DNA of 64,000 nt, from positions 97,352 to 161,351 of the forward strand of contig NZ_QJKC01000011.1 of the NCBI RefSeq assembly GCF_003202035.1, given 5' to 3'. The number at the start of each line of letters is the position of its first letter. The stretch's first letter is position 1. Made by a program: the position numbers and the translations under genes. Positions 1 to 9,433 of this stretch are shown in pieces. The notes beneath the pieces were generated by a model. It saw only the letters and a program-made list of their open reading frames with translations. It did no database searches and was not told the origin of the DNA. Source of the stretch: Aquitalea magnusonii (GTDB taxonomy: Bacteria > Pseudomonadota > Gammaproteobacteria > Burkholderiales > Chromobacteriaceae).

Positions 1-1295
1 TACATGGCTTCTACGCGCTGATCCAGGACATTACCCAGACCCGCCGTGCCGAGCAGCTGCTGACGCAGGCCAAGCAGGAACTGGAGCTGCGGGTCACCGC
101 CCGCACCAGCGAACTGCGCCGTGCCAATAGCCGCTTGCAGGAGGCCATTGTTGCCGCCGAAGAAGCCAACCGCAGCAAGACGCGCTTTTTTGCCGCCGCC
201 AGCCACGACCTGCTGCAGCCACTGAATGCCGCGCGGCTGTTTGTGGCCAGCCTGGCCGAACGCGAGGCCAGCAGTGAGAACATGCGGCTGGTGCAGCATG
301 CGGCCACTTCGCTGGAGGCGGTGGATGATCTGATCAACACCTTGCTGGAATTGTCACGCATCGATGCCGGTGCCATCGAGGTGGAGCGCAGCCACTTTCA
401 TATCGACCAGCTGCTGCGTCAGCTCAGCATCGAATTCAGCCCGCTGGTGGCCGAGCGCGGGCTGAGCCTGCGCAGTCATCTGTGTGCTGCCGTGGTGTAC
501 AGCGATTGGGTCTTGCTCAGCCGCATCCTGCGTAATTTTCTCAGCAATGCCTTGCGCTACAGCGAGCATGGTCGCTTATTGCTGGCCGCCCGCCGTACCG
601 CCGAAGGCGTGCTGGTTGGCGTGTGGGATCAGGGGCAGGGCATTCCGGCCGACAAGCTGGCGCAGGTTTTTGAGGAATTCCAGCGCCTGCCCGAGCATCG
701 CGCCATGTGCAGCAAGGGCCTGGGGCTGGGGCTGGCCATCGTCAAGCGGCTGGCCACGCGCTTGCAACACCGGCTGGTGGTGCGCTCACAGCATGGGCGC
801 GGTTCTTTTTTCGGCATTGTCCTGCCCTATGGCGAGCAGGCGGCTGCCAGCGCCATGCCACGACAGCAGGAAGGGATCAGTACCGTGCTGCCATCGGAAT
901 TGCAGGGCCTGACCATCTTGCTGATCGACAACGAAGCGGCGATCCTGGCCGGCATGACCACCTTGCTCTCCGGCTGGGGTTGCCTGCCGCTGGCGGCGGC
1001 CGGCCTGGACGAGGCCCGGGCCTTGCTCGCGCAGCTGAGTCGCCCGCCAGATGTGATTCTGGCCGACTACCACCTGGATCATGGCGTCAGTGGGCCGCAA
1101 GTCATCCTGGCCTTATGTCGCCAGCTGCAGCTGAAGATTCCCGCCGCCATCATCACGGCTGACCGCAGCCCGGAAGTGGCTGCCGAAATCGCAGGCGAAG
1201 GCTGGTCCTTGCTTAGCAAACCGGTTCGGCCGGCCAGGCTGCGTGCGCTGATCGGCCATCTGGGCAAGCTGGCGGTGCCGCAGCGTGCGGGCTGA
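1..1295 (+). CDS. Hybrid sensor histidine kinase/response regulator (5' truncated by window edge)
   Basis: The frame is open from base 3, so the start and the N-terminal sensor lie outside the window. Visible domains in order: the tail of a PAS-like domain, a coiled coil (TSELRRANSRLQEA), a HisKA dimerisation domain with the phospho-acceptor His in FFAAASHDLLQPL, an HATPase domain (GQGIP, KGLGLGLAIVKRL) and a C-terminal receiver with a phospho-acceptor Asp in VILADYHLD. The SHDLLQPL H-box is typical of the NahK/ErcS' group of kinases. Members of that group control ethanol oxidation and biofilm pathways in pseudomonads. The ExaC-type aldehyde dehydrogenase directly downstream makes an ErcS'-like role plausible, but this is inference from context. 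Confidence 0.88.
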   Translation, partial: HGFYALIQDITQTRRAEQLLTQAKQELELRVTARTSELRRANSRLQEAIVAAEEANRSKTRFFAAASHDLLQPLNAARLFVASLAEREASSENMRLVQHAATSLEAVDDLINTLLELSRIDAGAIEVERSHFHIDQLLRQLSIEFSPLVAERGLSLRSHLCAAVVYSDWVLLSRILRNFLSNALRYSEHGRLLLAARRTAEGVLVGVWDQGQGIPADKLAQVFEEFQRLPEHRAMCSKGLGLGLAIVKRLATRLQHRLVVRSQHGRGSFFGIVLPYGEQAAASAMPRQQEGISTVLPSELQGLTILLIDNEAAILAGMTTLLSGWGCLPLAAAGLDEARALLAQLSRPPDVILADYHLDHGVSGPQVILALCRQLQLKIPAAIITADRSPEVAAEIAGEGWSLLSKPVRPARLRALIGHLGKLAVPQRAG

Positions 1296-1562
1296 GCGGG
1301 CGGGCGCCTGTCCCCGCTGCCGACCATGGGCTGCTTGGGTGTGCCCGGTGCCATCTGCCGGGACTGGCGTGGCGGCCTGCGGCCAGGCGGCGCTACTGCG
1401 CAGTGCGGCGACGTGATCACGCTGTTTCGGCGCAAGGCTGCCGGCTAGGTGCCGTGTCTAAGACCAAAGTCGAATAGAGCAGGGCGACACAATTTCGCAC
1501 AATGACCTGGCTGCCGGTTGCAATTGCCGGCGCTCCGATTCTAATAGCCAGGAGGCAACGTC
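1296..1562. other. Intergenic region before the aldehyde dehydrogenase
   Basis: About 270 bases with no supportable gene. The stretch just before 1563 ends in CAGGAGGCAACGTC, a strong ribosome-binding site for the dehydrogenase. No clear promoter boxes or terminator hairpin were seen. Confidence 0.5.
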
Positions 1563-3083
1563 ATGTATCAGCAAGCACTCGCCGCACTCAGCAAGAAGAT
1601 CCCGTTGAAGTCCCGCTACGAAAACTTTATCGGTGGCCGTTGGGTGGCGCCGGTACAAGGGCAGTATTTCACCAATATCAGCCCGATAGACGGCAAGCCG
1701 CTGTGCGACATTGCCCGTTCCACCGCGGCAGACATCGAACTGGCACTGGATGCCGCCCATGCCGCGGCTGACCGCTGGGGGCGCACTGCTCCCGCCGTGC
1801 GTGCCAATGTGCTGCTGAAAATTGCCGACCGCATGGAGGAATACCTGCCTTTCCTCGCGCTGGTGGAAACACTGGACAATGGCAAGCCCATTCGCGAAAC
1901 CAACGCGGCCGACCTGCCGCTGGCTGTTGATCACTTCCGCTACTTTGCCGCCTGCCTGCGTGCCCAGGAAGGCTCGCTGTCCGAGCTGGACGAAGACACC
2001 GTGGCCTATCACTACCACGAACCGCTGGGCGTGGTGGGGCAGATCATTCCCTGGAACTTCCCGCTGCTGATGGCCGCCTGGAAGCTGGCACCGGCCTTGG
2101 CTGCCGGCAACTGCATCGTGCTCAAGCCGGCCGAGCAGACCCCGATGGCGATTCTGGTGCTGATGGAGGTGATTGCCGACTTGCTGCCGGACGGCGTGCT
2201 CAATGTGGTGAACGGTTTTGGTGTGGAAGCTGGCAAACCGCTGGCCACCAACCCGCGCATTGCCAAGGTGGCCTTTACCGGTGAAACCGGCACCGGCCGC
2301 CTGATCATGCAGTACGCCGCCGAAAACATCATCCCGGTAACGCTGGAGCTGGGTGGCAAGTCGCCCAATATCTTCTTCGAAGACGTGATGCGTGAGGACG
2401 ACGATTACTTCGACAAGGCGCTGGAAGGCTTCGCCATGTTTGCCCTCAATCAGGGGGAAGTATGTACCTGCCCGTCGCGCGTGCTGGTGCAGGAATCGAT
2501 CTACGAGGCCTTCATGGAGCGTGCGGTGGCCCGCGTCCAGGCCATCAGGCAGGGCAATCCGCTGGACATGGCCACCATGATCGGTGCCCAGGCTTCGCGC
2601 GAGCAGCTGGACAAGATTCTGTCCTACATCGACATTGGCCGCGCCGAAGGCGCCCAGGTGCTGACCGGTGGTGGTCAGGCCCATCTGGGTGGTCAGCTGG
2701 CCGAGGGCTTCTATGTGCAGCCCACCATCCTGGCCGGCCACAACAAGATGCGCGTGTTCCAGGAGGAGATCTTCGGGCCGGTGGTGGCTGTCACCACCTT
2801 CAAGGACAAGGAGGAAGCCCTGCATATTGCCAATGACAGCGCCTTCGGCCTGGGGGCCGGTGTGTGGACGCGTGATGGCAATACCGCCTACCGCATGGGT
2901 CGCGAGATCAAGGCGGGCCGTGTCTGGACCAACTGCTACCACCTGTATCCGGCGCATGCAGCCTTTGGTGGTTACAAGAAGTCCGGTATCGGTCGTGAAA
3001 CCCACAAGATGATGCTCGACCACTACCAGCAAACCAAGAACCTGCTGGTGAGCTACAGCCCGAAGGCCCTGGGCTTCTTCTAA
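1563..3083 (+). CDS. exaC: NAD-dependent aldehyde dehydrogenase, ExaC/AldB type
   Basis: 506 aa, full length for the family. It oxidises acetaldehyde or similar aldehydes to the acid with NAD+ in the cytoplasm. Visible motifs: IPWNFP in the Rossmann region (about residues 162-167), the general base Glu262 in LELGGKS, and the catalytic Cys301 in NQGEVCTC; the CTC form after GEV is typical of the ExaC/AldB acetaldehyde group. [12 protein letters not shown] near the C-terminus is also conserved. The start is fixed by an AGGAGG site 8 bases upstream. The next gene encodes a DUF779 protein, a frequent partner of this dehydrogenase. The upstream kinase may control it (inference). Confidence 0.9.
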   Translation: MYQQALAALSKKIPLKSRYENFIGGRWVAPVQGQYFTNISPIDGKPLCDIARSTAADIELALDAAHAAADRWGRTAPAVRANVLLKIADRMEEYLPFLALVETLDNGKPIRETNAADLPLAVDHFRYFAACLRAQEGSLSELDEDTVAYHYHEPLGVVGQIIPWNFPLLMAAWKLAPALAAGNCIVLKPAEQTPMAILVLMEVIADLLPDGVLNVVNGFGVEAGKPLATNPRIAKVAFTGETGTGRLIMQYAAENIIPVTLELGGKSPNIFFEDVMREDDDYFDKALEGFAMFALNQGEVCTCPSRVLVQESIYEAFMERAVARVQAIRQGNPLDMATMIGAQASREQLDKILSYIDIGRAEGAQVLTGGGQAHLGGQLAEGFYVQPTILAGHNKMRVFQEEIFGPVVAVTTFKDKEEALHIANDSAFGLGAGVWTRDGNTAYRMGREIKAGRVWTNCYHLYPAHAAFGGYKKSGIGRETHKMMLDHYQQTKNLLVSYSPKALGFF

Positions 3084-3263
3084 GCAGCCCTTGTCGGCCG
3101 CTGAGCGCTGGCGCGGCCGGATGCGCGCCAGCAGCTTGCCGGCAGCGGTTTTTTACGGTCATGCCCGCGGGCGCATGGCCGCTTGCAAGCAGCGGTCCTC
3201 CTTGGGGGTGGCGTGAGCCGCTCTCGCTTTGGCGCCGCCGGTATCTCGCAAAAAAGGGGTGAC

Positions 3264-3638
3264 ATGATTTCCCGAGTCAACATGACAGAGCGTGCTGCGG
3301 AACTATTGTCGGTGTTGTGCCAGCGCCATGGTTCCTTGCTGTTCCACCAGTCTGGTGGATGTTGCGACGGCAGTGCGCCACTGTGTTTTACCCAGCAGGA
3401 ATTCCGTGTTGGCGATCATGACATCCTGTTGGGAGAAATCGGCGGCTGCCCTTTTTACATCAGCGAATTTCTGTATGGCTATTGGCAGAACTGCGTCCTG
3501 ACCATCGATGCCTTGCCGGGGCGTGGCAGTGGCTTTTCCCTGGAGTCGGCCGAAGGGATGCGCTTTGTCACGCTGTCGCGCTTGTTGAGCGAGGAGGAAC
3601 TGGCTGCGGACGGGCAACAATGCAGCGCACCGCCCTGA
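3264..3638 (+). CDS. DUF779 domain protein
   Basis: 124 aa. The family is short, rich in conserved Cys and His, and is repeatedly found beside ExaC/AldB aldehyde dehydrogenases; its biochemical role is unknown. Visible features are a His-Gln-Ser-Gly-Gly-Cys-Cys segment near residues 27-33, the FRVGDHDILLGEIGGCPFYI core, and a C-terminal Asp/Glu-rich tail. The ATG at 3264 is preceded by AAAAGGGG; an in-frame ATG at 3282 is an alternative. The gap of 180 bases from the dehydrogenase gene leaves open whether they are co-transcribed. Confidence 0.8.
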   Translation: MISRVNMTERAAELLSVLCQRHGSLLFHQSGGCCDGSAPLCFTQQEFRVGDHDILLGEIGGCPFYISEFLYGYWQNCVLTIDALPGRGSGFSLESAEGMRFVTLSRLLSEEELAADGQQCSAPP

Positions 3639-3708
3639 CTGGCGGTTACAATACGGCCATCCTTGTGATGACCGGGTAGGAATGTGCAGGCCACTTGGCC
3701 ATGAGCCG

Positions 3709-3736
3709 AAAAACCCCGCTAGCCGGGGTTTTTGCT
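3709..3736. terminator. Rho-independent terminator, probably bidirectional
   Basis: Stem AACCCCG-CTAG-CGGGGTT flanked by A-rich and T-rich arms. It lies between the DUF779 gene (+) and the convergent small HTH gene (-), so it can serve both. Confidence 0.8.
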
Positions 3737-3785
3737 TTGTATCGTACTGGTGGGCTGATGTTGGCCTGCGAGCGGCCAGGCTGAT

Positions 3786-4034
3786 TCAGGATGCGTCCAG
3801 GTAGTCGTAGCCGGCCCAGTCCAGTGCATAGCCATTGATCCGACGCAGATTGACCGGTTTGAGCAGCCCATGCTGCTGCATGTGGCGCAGATGCTCATGG
3901 ATGGTCTGGTCGTTGAACTCATCACCCGTTTCGCGGCGAATGGCGGCGATCAGCTGGCGCTCGTCCAGATATTGCACCTGTTTCAGCCGCAAAATGCGTA
4001 GTATCCGGAACACCAATAATTCGTTGCGTGGCAT
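3786..4034 (-). CDS. Small winged-helix-like protein of unknown function
   Basis: 82 aa. The pattern IRRETGDEFNDQTIHEHLRHMQQHGLL followed by VNLRRINGYALDW resembles a small winged helix-turn-helix: a recognition helix, then a beta wing. A DNA-binding role is inferred only. It starts MPRNELLVFRILRILRLKQVQ and ends next to the shared terminator. No partner gene is evident: its upstream neighbour (DUF1289 protein) is divergent. Confidence 0.6.
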   Translation of the reverse strand: MPRNELLVFRILRILRLKQVQYLDERQLIAAIRRETGDEFNDQTIHEHLRHMQQHGLLKPVNLRRINGYALDWAGYDYLDAS

Positions 4035-4130
4035 TTGTGTCTTTATTGTTGCAGCGACCTTTCATTTATCTGACAGTTTTATTGAGAAAGTCAAGAAATA
4101 TGACAGAAGTGTTTCAGGCAGGAGTGGCGC

Positions 4131-4526
4131 ATGGCGCTTGAGCGTCCCGATTCCCCTTGCATTGCCCGCTGCACGACTGCCGTGGGAGACAATGTCTGCC
4201 GCGGCTGCGGTCGCAGCTTTGCCGAAATATCCAACTGGTGCTTCATGGATGAATCCGCACGCGAACAGGTATGGCAGCAGTTGCCACAGCGGCAAGCTTT
4301 GCTGGATATCGCAGAGCGGCTGGGGGTGCTGCTCGACCTGCAGCTGCTGGATGGCGAAGAGTGGGGGACCTTGTCGCTGAATGGGCGGCCACTGTTCATC
4401 CGCATGCAGTCCGCCACCGTGCAGCTGCGCTTGCCCGATGGCCGCTCGCTGCCACTGGATGTGCAGCAAGGCGTGGATGGCGTTGCGGCGCAATTGCGTC
4501 AGTATGTGGCGCTGATCAATCAGTAG
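4131..4526 (+). CDS. DUF1289 domain protein with Cys-rich N-terminus
   Basis: 131 aa. Residues 10-25 carry the DUF1289 signature, CIARC followed by CRGCGRS, four cysteines that probably bind metal or a cluster. The rest (about residues 40-131) is an extra domain of unknown function and makes this protein longer than the usual DUF1289 protein of roughly 60-70 aa. The gene ends 18 bases before the methyltransferase gene and is probably co-transcribed with it. Confidence 0.75.
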   Translation: MALERPDSPCIARCTTAVGDNVCRGCGRSFAEISNWCFMDESAREQVWQQLPQRQALLDIAERLGVLLDLQLLDGEEWGTLSLNGRPLFIRMQSATVQLRLPDGRSLPLDVQQGVDGVAAQLRQYVALINQ

Positions 4527-4544
4527 TTAATGGAGAACTGAAAT

Positions 4545-5156
4545 ATGGCGCAGGACAGTTCCTTGCCCGACTTCTGGGACGTGCGCTACCAGCAGGGCGT
4601 CACCCCATGGGAGGGGGCGCAGCCGGATGTGCTGATGCAGCGTTTCATCGCCAGCCTGCCGCCGGGAAGCCGGGTCTTGCTACCGGGCTGTGGCTCGGCG
4701 GCAGATGTGCGCTGGCTGTTGCAGGCCGGCATGCAGGTGGATGCCATCGATTTCAGCCACGAAGCCATCAGGCGGGCGGCGGCCGCACTGCAGGATAGTC
4801 CGGTGCGCTTGTGGCAGGCCGACTTCTTTGCCCTGGATGCCGCAGCACACTATGACCTGGTATTTGAACGAGCCTTCTTGTGCGCCTTGCCGCCGAGGCG
4901 GTGGAAGGACTATACCCAGAAGATGATGCAACTGATTCCTAGTGGCGCATATCTGGCCGGGGTGTTCTTTCTGGCGGATAAAGCCAAAGGTCCCCCTTTT
5001 GGCACGAGCCGCGAGGCCTTGCAGCAACTGTTGGCCGAGGGCTTTGAATTGATGGATTGCCAGCCGGCTGGCGCGACTTTGCCGGTGTTTGCCGGGCAGG
5101 AGTTCTGGATGGTATGGCAGCGCAAGCCTGCTGCTGACGGCAGGCCCGCGGAATAA
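4545..5156 (+). CDS. TPMT-family S-adenosylmethionine-dependent methyltransferase
   Basis: 203 aa. It begins with the thiopurine S-methyltransferase signature FWDVRYQQGVTPWEG (about residues 10-24), followed by the SAM-binding motif VLLPGCGSAADV and the acidic motif VDAIDFS. FFLADKAKGPPFGTS is also conserved in this family. Bacterial members methylate thiols, selenium or tellurium compounds, or halides; the substrate here cannot be told from sequence. It follows the DUF1289 gene at 18 bases with a GGAGAAC ribosome-binding site. Confidence 0.85.
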   Translation: MAQDSSLPDFWDVRYQQGVTPWEGAQPDVLMQRFIASLPPGSRVLLPGCGSAADVRWLLQAGMQVDAIDFSHEAIRRAAAALQDSPVRLWQADFFALDAAAHYDLVFERAFLCALPPRRWKDYTQKMMQLIPSGAYLAGVFFLADKAKGPPFGTSREALQQLLAEGFELMDCQPAGATLPVFAGQEFWMVWQRKPAADGRPAE

Positions 5157-5330
5157 TCTTTCATATTCTGTCGTGACTGTTTGTGCTTGCTGTGAAATGG
5201 CTGAGTGAGGAGCTTGATAATGGTCATTTTTATTGCAATTGGGATTGGTTATTTCACAGATTTCAGGTAAAAATGTAGCGCCCGCTTTAAACATATAACA
5301 AGCAATATCAGCAGGTCGTAAGGAGAGAGC

Positions 5331-7154
5331 ATGGATTGGTTCTGGCGCGTATATGCCTTGGTCGAAAAAACGTTTTTCAATACCCTGACCAGGAAATTGT
5401 GCAGTTTCTTTTGTTTGAGCCTGTTCCAGTTGATCATGCTGGCTTATTCATATCTGGTGTTGACCGACATTCGTGGCCAGCTGAATAATCCGGCGGTCCC
5501 CAGTACCGTCTCCACCCACATCCTGTCCAGTATCGACAGCGCCATTTTCTGGGGCAGCTGTCTGTGGGTGCTGGGTTTGGCCTTTACCAGCTTCATGGTC
5601 TGGTATCTGCGCTATCTTATCGTGCGGCCGCTGAAAATGATTATCGGCATCTTCAATGAGATTGGCGCCGGCGAGGGGGATCTGTCACGCGATATCCCGG
5701 CCATCACCTATGATGAAATCCGCGATGTTTCCGTCTCCTATAATCGCTTCCAACTGAAAATGCGCGAAATCATCAGCAATGTGCGGCTGATGACTGTGCG
5801 TATCGCCATGGATTCCGCGCGTACGCGCAAGAATGTCAGTGAATCCCTGGGGAGTGCGGTACGCCAGGATGAATTCGCCACCCGCGTGCGCGATGCCAGC
5901 GATCAGACCACCACCGGCATCAATCAGGTCACCGGTCAGACGCAAAGCATTTCCGTGTCCACCCTGTCCAATCTGGACGTGGCACGCGAGTCTTACGATG
6001 AGCTGAAAACGGTGGCCGACCGCATCTATGACATCAGCCAGAAAGTCGGTCACTTCAACGAAACGGTAGAGGACCTGAGTCAGCGCTCGGCCAGCATCAA
6101 GACCATTGTCGATCTGATCAAGGATATTTCCGACCAGACCAATCTATTGGCACTGAATGCGGCCATCGAAGCAGCACGGGCCGGCGAGAGCGGCCGTGGT
6201 TTTGCGGTGGTGGCCGACGAAGTGCGCAAGCTGGCGGAAAAGGTGAAAAAGGCTACCGACGAAATATCCAGCAATATCGACGGCATGCTCGGGCTGGTGT
6301 CGGATACCCAGGTGGAAACCAACGAAATCACGGCCGGAACTCATCAGGCGCGCGAAGTGGTATCGCGTGCCTCGCAGCACTTCGGCCGCATGATGGGTGA
6401 TTTCGAAGCCACGGCCAGCAGTCTGACGCAAATCGCCGGCACCATGGAAGATTTCGCCGAAACCAATCGCCAGGTAAACCGCCATGTATCGGAAATTCAC
6501 GATCTGGGCCAGCAGGTAACCGAACGCCTCAACCATACCGAGCAGGTTGCCGACGAATTGTCCGGCGTGGCCGAGCAGGTGCAGGAAATGGTATCGCGCT
6601 TCGTGATTGGCGAAGGTGAGTTTGACCGCATGATAGGCTTGGCGCGCAATATGCGCGATCAGTTGCAGGGCGTGTTGCAGCAGCAGCAAAAAGCCGGCGT
6701 CAATGTGTTTGATCAGCGCTACCAGCCCATCCCCGGCAGCAAACCCAGCAAATACCATACGGCCTATGACGAGAAGCTGGCCGGTCTGGTACAGCCGCAT
6801 TACGACAGTCTGGTGCGGGATGTGGTGGGAGGGCGCTTCTGCCTGCTGGTCGACAACAATGGCTATGCGCCTACCCATAACAGCTGGTATAGCCAGCCCC
6901 TGACTGGTGATGAGCAAAAAGATCTGGTCAACAGTCGTGACAAGCGCATTTTTGCTGATCCGGCCGGCCTCAAGTCGGCGCGCAATACCGAGCCCTTTCT
7001 GCTGCATACCTATATGCGCGATACCGGCGAGATTTTGTCTGAACTGACGCTGCCGGTGTTTATCGATGGCAGGCACTGGGGTGCGCTGCGCCTGGGCTTT
7101 GATCCCGGCAGTCTGCTGGAGGCAGCAGGTCTGGAGAAAAAAGGCCGGCGCTAA
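5331..7154 (+). CDS. Methyl-accepting chemotaxis protein with a C-terminal sensor-like domain
   Basis: 607 aa. Two membrane segments (residues 24-44 and 72-97) enclose only about 27 periplasmic residues, so there is no room for a normal periplasmic ligand domain. A HAMP region (about 98-150) and a long cytoplasmic coiled-coil signalling domain follow. Its tip carries [17 protein letters not shown], which contacts CheA/CheW. After the signalling domain, about 140 residues (roughly 460-600; [66 protein letters not shown]) look like a globular PAS/Cache-like sensor. Input is probably cytoplasmic or redox/energy-linked (inference). An AAGGAGAG site lies 5 bases before the ATG. The gene stands alone and ends at a terminator. 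Confidence 0.9.
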   Translation: MDWFWRVYALVEKTFFNTLTRKLCSFFCLSLFQLIMLAYSYLVLTDIRGQLNNPAVPSTVSTHILSSIDSAIFWGSCLWVLGLAFTSFMVWYLRYLIVRPLKMIIGIFNEIGAGEGDLSRDIPAITYDEIRDVSVSYNRFQLKMREIISNVRLMTVRIAMDSARTRKNVSESLGSAVRQDEFATRVRDASDQTTTGINQVTGQTQSISVSTLSNLDVARESYDELKTVADRIYDISQKVGHFNETVEDLSQRSASIKTIVDLIKDISDQTNLLALNAAIEAARAGESGRGFAVVADEVRKLAEKVKKATDEISSNIDGMLGLVSDTQVETNEITAGTHQAREVVSRASQHFGRMMGDFEATASSLTQIAGTMEDFAETNRQVNRHVSEIHDLGQQVTERLNHTEQVADELSGVAEQVQEMVSRFVIGEGEFDRMIGLARNMRDQLQGVLQQQQKAGVNVFDQRYQPIPGSKPSKYHTAYDEKLAGLVQPHYDSLVRDVVGGRFCLLVDNNGYAPTHNSWYSQPLTGDEQKDLVNSRDKRIFADPAGLKSARNTEPFLLHTYMRDTGEILSELTLPVFIDGRHWGALRLGFDPGSLLEAAGLEKKGRR

Positions 7155-7173
7155 AGCCAGTCAGGCAGTAAAT

Positions 7174-7204
7174 AAAAAAGAGGCCATACGGCCTCTTTTT
7201 TTTT
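7174..7204 (+). terminator. Rho-independent terminator after the chemotaxis receptor
   Basis: Perfect stem GAGGCC-ATAC-GGCCTC with an A-rich left arm and a run of nine T. It also lies at the 3' side of mscL (-), so it may act in both directions. Confidence 0.85.
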
Positions 7205-7225
7205 ATCGGAACCTGCACCAGTGCA

Positions 7226-7687
7226 TCAATCCAGCTGCGAGGTGCAGCAAGGGCAGCGGCTGGCCTTCTCCGGCACGGAGGACAGGCAGTAGCGGCATTC
7301 CTTGGTGGCTGCTGCCGGGGCTGCTTCAACCGGCGCCTCGCGCTTGAGATTGTTGATGGCCTTCACCAGCATGAAGATGGCGAAGGCCACAATGGTAAAG
7401 CTGACCAGCGAATTGATGAACAGGCCGATATTCATGGTCACCGCACCTGCCTGCTTGGCAGCGGCCACCGACGCGTAAGGCCCGGCTTGCTTGGCGCCTT
7501 CCTTTAATACGAAGAACAGGTTGGCAAAATCGACATTGCCGACGAGCAGACCAATGGGGGGCATGATGACATCGTCGACCAGCGATTTGACGATGGAGCC
7601 GAACGCACCGCCAATGACCACACCGACGGCCAGATCGATGACATTGCCTTTAACAGCAAATTCCTTGAATTCCTTCAGAATGGACAT
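7226..7687 (-). CDS. mscL: Large-conductance mechanosensitive channel MscL with a C-terminal zinc-ribbon tail
   Basis: 153 aa. The inner-membrane channel opens under extreme membrane tension and releases solutes during osmotic downshock. The N-terminus [30 protein letters not shown] and [10 protein letters not shown] are diagnostic; TM1 is about residues 15-45 and TM2 about 85-110. Most MscL proteins stop near residue 136. This one adds [15 protein letters not shown] and CPCC-like pairs (two CxxC motifs), a probable zinc ribbon. It is monocistronic. Confidence 0.95.
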   Translation of the reverse strand: MSILKEFKEFAVKGNVIDLAVGVVIGGAFGSIVKSLVDDVIMPPIGLLVGNVDFANLFFVLKEGAKQAGPYASVAAAKQAGAVTMNIGLFINSLVSFTIVAFAIFMLVKAINNLKREAPVEAAPAAATKECRYCLSSVPEKASRCPCCTSQLD

Positions 7688-7820
7688 GGCTGATCCTATG
7701 GTTATTGTTTAATACAGAGTTAATCAATGCTTATTTTAGCACGAATAAACCGCTGTGATAGTCAGACGATTCTTTGCGAGAAAGTGAGGTCTTGTCAAAA
7801 GGAAGCGGCAATGGCAATGC

Positions 7821-7849
7821 AAAAAGCCCGCTATCAAAGCGGGCTTTTG
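7821..7849 (-). terminator. Terminator of the tRNA-Asn cluster
   Basis: Stem AAAAGCCCGC-TATCAAA-GCGGGCTTTT directly downstream (minus strand) of the last tRNA-Asn. The same hairpin could work in the other direction. Confidence 0.8.
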
Positions 7850-7851
7850 TC

Positions 7852-7927
7852 TGGCTCCCCGAGCAGGGCTCGAACCTGCGACCTGCGGATTAACAGTCCG
7901 TCGCTCTACCGACTGAGCTATCAGGGA
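7852..7927 (-). tRNA. tRNA-Asn (GTT), copy 3 of the cluster
   Basis: 76 nt. The minus strand folds as a cloverleaf: acceptor TCCCTGA paired with TCGGGGA, D arm AGCTCAGTCGGTAGAGC, anticodon loop CTGTTAATC with anticodon GTT, T arm GGTTCGAGCCC, and an encoded CCA. It is identical to the two copies upstream. Confidence 0.97.
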
Positions 7928-7952
7928 ATAAACTGGCTTGGCATTGTAGGGG

Positions 7953-8028
7953 TGGCTCCCCGAGCAGGGCTCGAACCTGCGACCTGCGGATTAACAGTCC
8001 GTCGCTCTACCGACTGAGCTATCAGGGA
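7953..8028 (-). tRNA. tRNA-Asn (GTT), copy 2 of the cluster
   Basis: Sequence identical to the neighbouring copies, with encoded CCA and anticodon GTT. It is separated from copy 3 by 25 bases and from copy 1 by 33 bases; the spacers differ, so the duplication is not very recent along its whole length. Confidence 0.97.
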
Positions 8029-8061
8029 ATAACCGGCAATGCACAATAAATTGTAGGGTCT

Positions 8062-8137
8062 TGGCTCCCCGAGCAGGGCTCGAACCTGCGACCTGCGGAT
8101 TAACAGTCCGTCGCTCTACCGACTGAGCTATCAGGGA
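8062..8137 (-). tRNA. tRNA-Asn (GTT), copy 1 (promoter-proximal)
   Basis: Identical to the other two copies. It lies about 19 bases downstream of a near-consensus promoter, which suggests that all three are made as one precursor transcript. Confidence 0.97.
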
Positions 8138-8155
8138 ACATCCAAGAGAGTGCGA

Positions 8156-8184
8156 ACTATACCGATGGTAATCAGGCCTGTCAA
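8156..8184 (-). promoter_or_regulatory. Sigma-70 promoter of the tRNA-Asn operon
   Basis: Minus strand: -35 TTGACA (8184-8179), a spacer of exactly 17 bases, and -10 TATAGT (8161-8156). The -35 is perfect and the -10 differs at one position, as expected for a strong stable-RNA promoter. Confidence 0.85.
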
Positions 8185-8367
8185 CGCTTTGCCCATGGAA
8201 AATGCCAGCTTTTTAAACCGCTGCAGAGCGTGTGTTGGTTAAGTGCATGAGGCAAAAAGAATATCACCGCAGCATGTATTCCCGGCATGTGGTGGTGCTG
8301 GCAGTAATCAGCTGAAAAAAGTAAAATTCTTGACTAATTTAGTGTGCTTAATCACAGGTATCGCAAC

Positions 8368-9396
8368 ATGAACCAGCTGTGGCAGTCGTGGGTAGACAAG
8401 AATCAGGGACAGATCGACCAGGAAGGGCGGCTGTCGTTTTCCGATTTTCTGGCGCAAGTCGCTGCCGTGCGTACCGGCAATGCGCTTGCACTGCTGGATA
8501 ACCTGGCAATCATCCGGGTGACGGGCGAGGATGCGCAAAGCTTTCTGCAGGGGCAGTTTTCTGCCGATATCCGGGACGTGACGGCAAGCCATGCGCAATT
8601 CAGCACCTACTCCACCGCCAAGGGCCGCATGCTGGCCAGCTTTCTTATCTGGCAGCATGAGGACAGTTATTTTCTGCTGCTGTCGGCGGATATTGCTGCT
8701 GCCATTGCCAAGCGTCTGACCATGTTTGTCATGCGATCCAAAGTAAAAGTCGCTTTGCTGGATGCAGCAGAGGTGCACGTGGCTGGTGTGCGCGGGGCAA
8801 GGCTGGAGCAAGTAGTGGAAGCCCATTTCACGCTGCGACAGCCGCAGCCGCTCACGGTGATGCAGCAGGGTGGAGATATTGCGATAGCCTTGCCGGAGGG
8901 TGGTTATCTTGTCTATCCGGTGATTGATTCAACATTGCCGGCATTGCTGCAGGCGGTGGATGCGGTTGCCGTGTCTGCTGCTGCCTGGGCGATTCGGGAT
9001 ATTGATGCGGGCATTGCCTGGGTGACGCTGGCCACCCAAGAACAGTTCGTGCCGCAAATGGCAAATATGGAAGTCATTGGCGCCGTCAGCTTTAAAAAGG
9101 GCTGTTATCCAGGCCAGGAAATTGTGGCGCGTACCCAATATCTGGGTAAGCTCAAGCGGCGCTTATACAAAGCCCGGCTGGCCCGATTTGCTGCGGTTGG
9201 CAGCAAGTTATTCAGCCCGGAGCTGCCTGAACAGTCCATCGGGATGGTGGCGGCTATTTGTCAGGTGGCAGAGTGCGAGTATGAGGCTTTGGTCGTGGTG
9301 CAGTCGGCATGCTGGGATAAGGGTATTTATCTGGAGGCTGAATATATCAATGCGCTGGAGCCTCTGGCATTGCCATATCCTACTCAGGATGAATAA
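8368..9396 (+). CDS. ygfZ: YgfZ/GcvT-domain folate-binding protein
   Basis: 342 aa. YgfZ proteins bind tetrahydrofolate and support assembly or repair of certain iron-sulfur enzymes. The diagnostic motif KKGCYPGQEIVARTQYLGK is present near residue 240. The N-terminal half carries the GcvT-like fold (VTGEDAQSFLQGQFSADI). The open frame extends back to a GTG at 8344, but the ATG at 8368 fits the usual N-terminus better and has an AGG 10 bases upstream. RimO, an Fe-S enzyme of the kind that benefits from YgfZ, is encoded elsewhere in this window at 19.8 kb. Confidence 0.88.
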   Translation: MNQLWQSWVDKNQGQIDQEGRLSFSDFLAQVAAVRTGNALALLDNLAIIRVTGEDAQSFLQGQFSADIRDVTASHAQFSTYSTAKGRMLASFLIWQHEDSYFLLLSADIAAAIAKRLTMFVMRSKVKVALLDAAEVHVAGVRGARLEQVVEAHFTLRQPQPLTVMQQGGDIAIALPEGGYLVYPVIDSTLPALLQAVDAVAVSAAAWAIRDIDAGIAWVTLATQEQFVPQMANMEVIGAVSFKKGCYPGQEIVARTQYLGKLKRRLYKARLARFAAVGSKLFSPELPEQSIGMVAAICQVAECEYEALVVVQSACWDKGIYLEAEYINALEPLALPYPTQDE

Positions 9397-9433
9397 ACTG
9401 TTGCCTTGTTTGCTGAAATTTAACCACATTGCC

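Noticed and set aside
1458..3032. Long open frame antisense to the aldehyde dehydrogenase (524 codons)
   Set aside because: Full overlap with a gene of clear family; its protein is His/Gln-rich in the manner of an antisense shadow in GC-rich DNA.
7727..8017. Small protein frame ending GLEPATCGLTVRRSTD
   Set aside because: This is the well-known false translation of tRNA genes; the DNA is tRNA-Asn.
7852..8137. Three regularly spaced identical repeats that could look like a CRISPR array
   Set aside because: Repeats are 76 bases, fold as tRNA-Asn with encoded CCA, and have a tRNA-type promoter and terminator.
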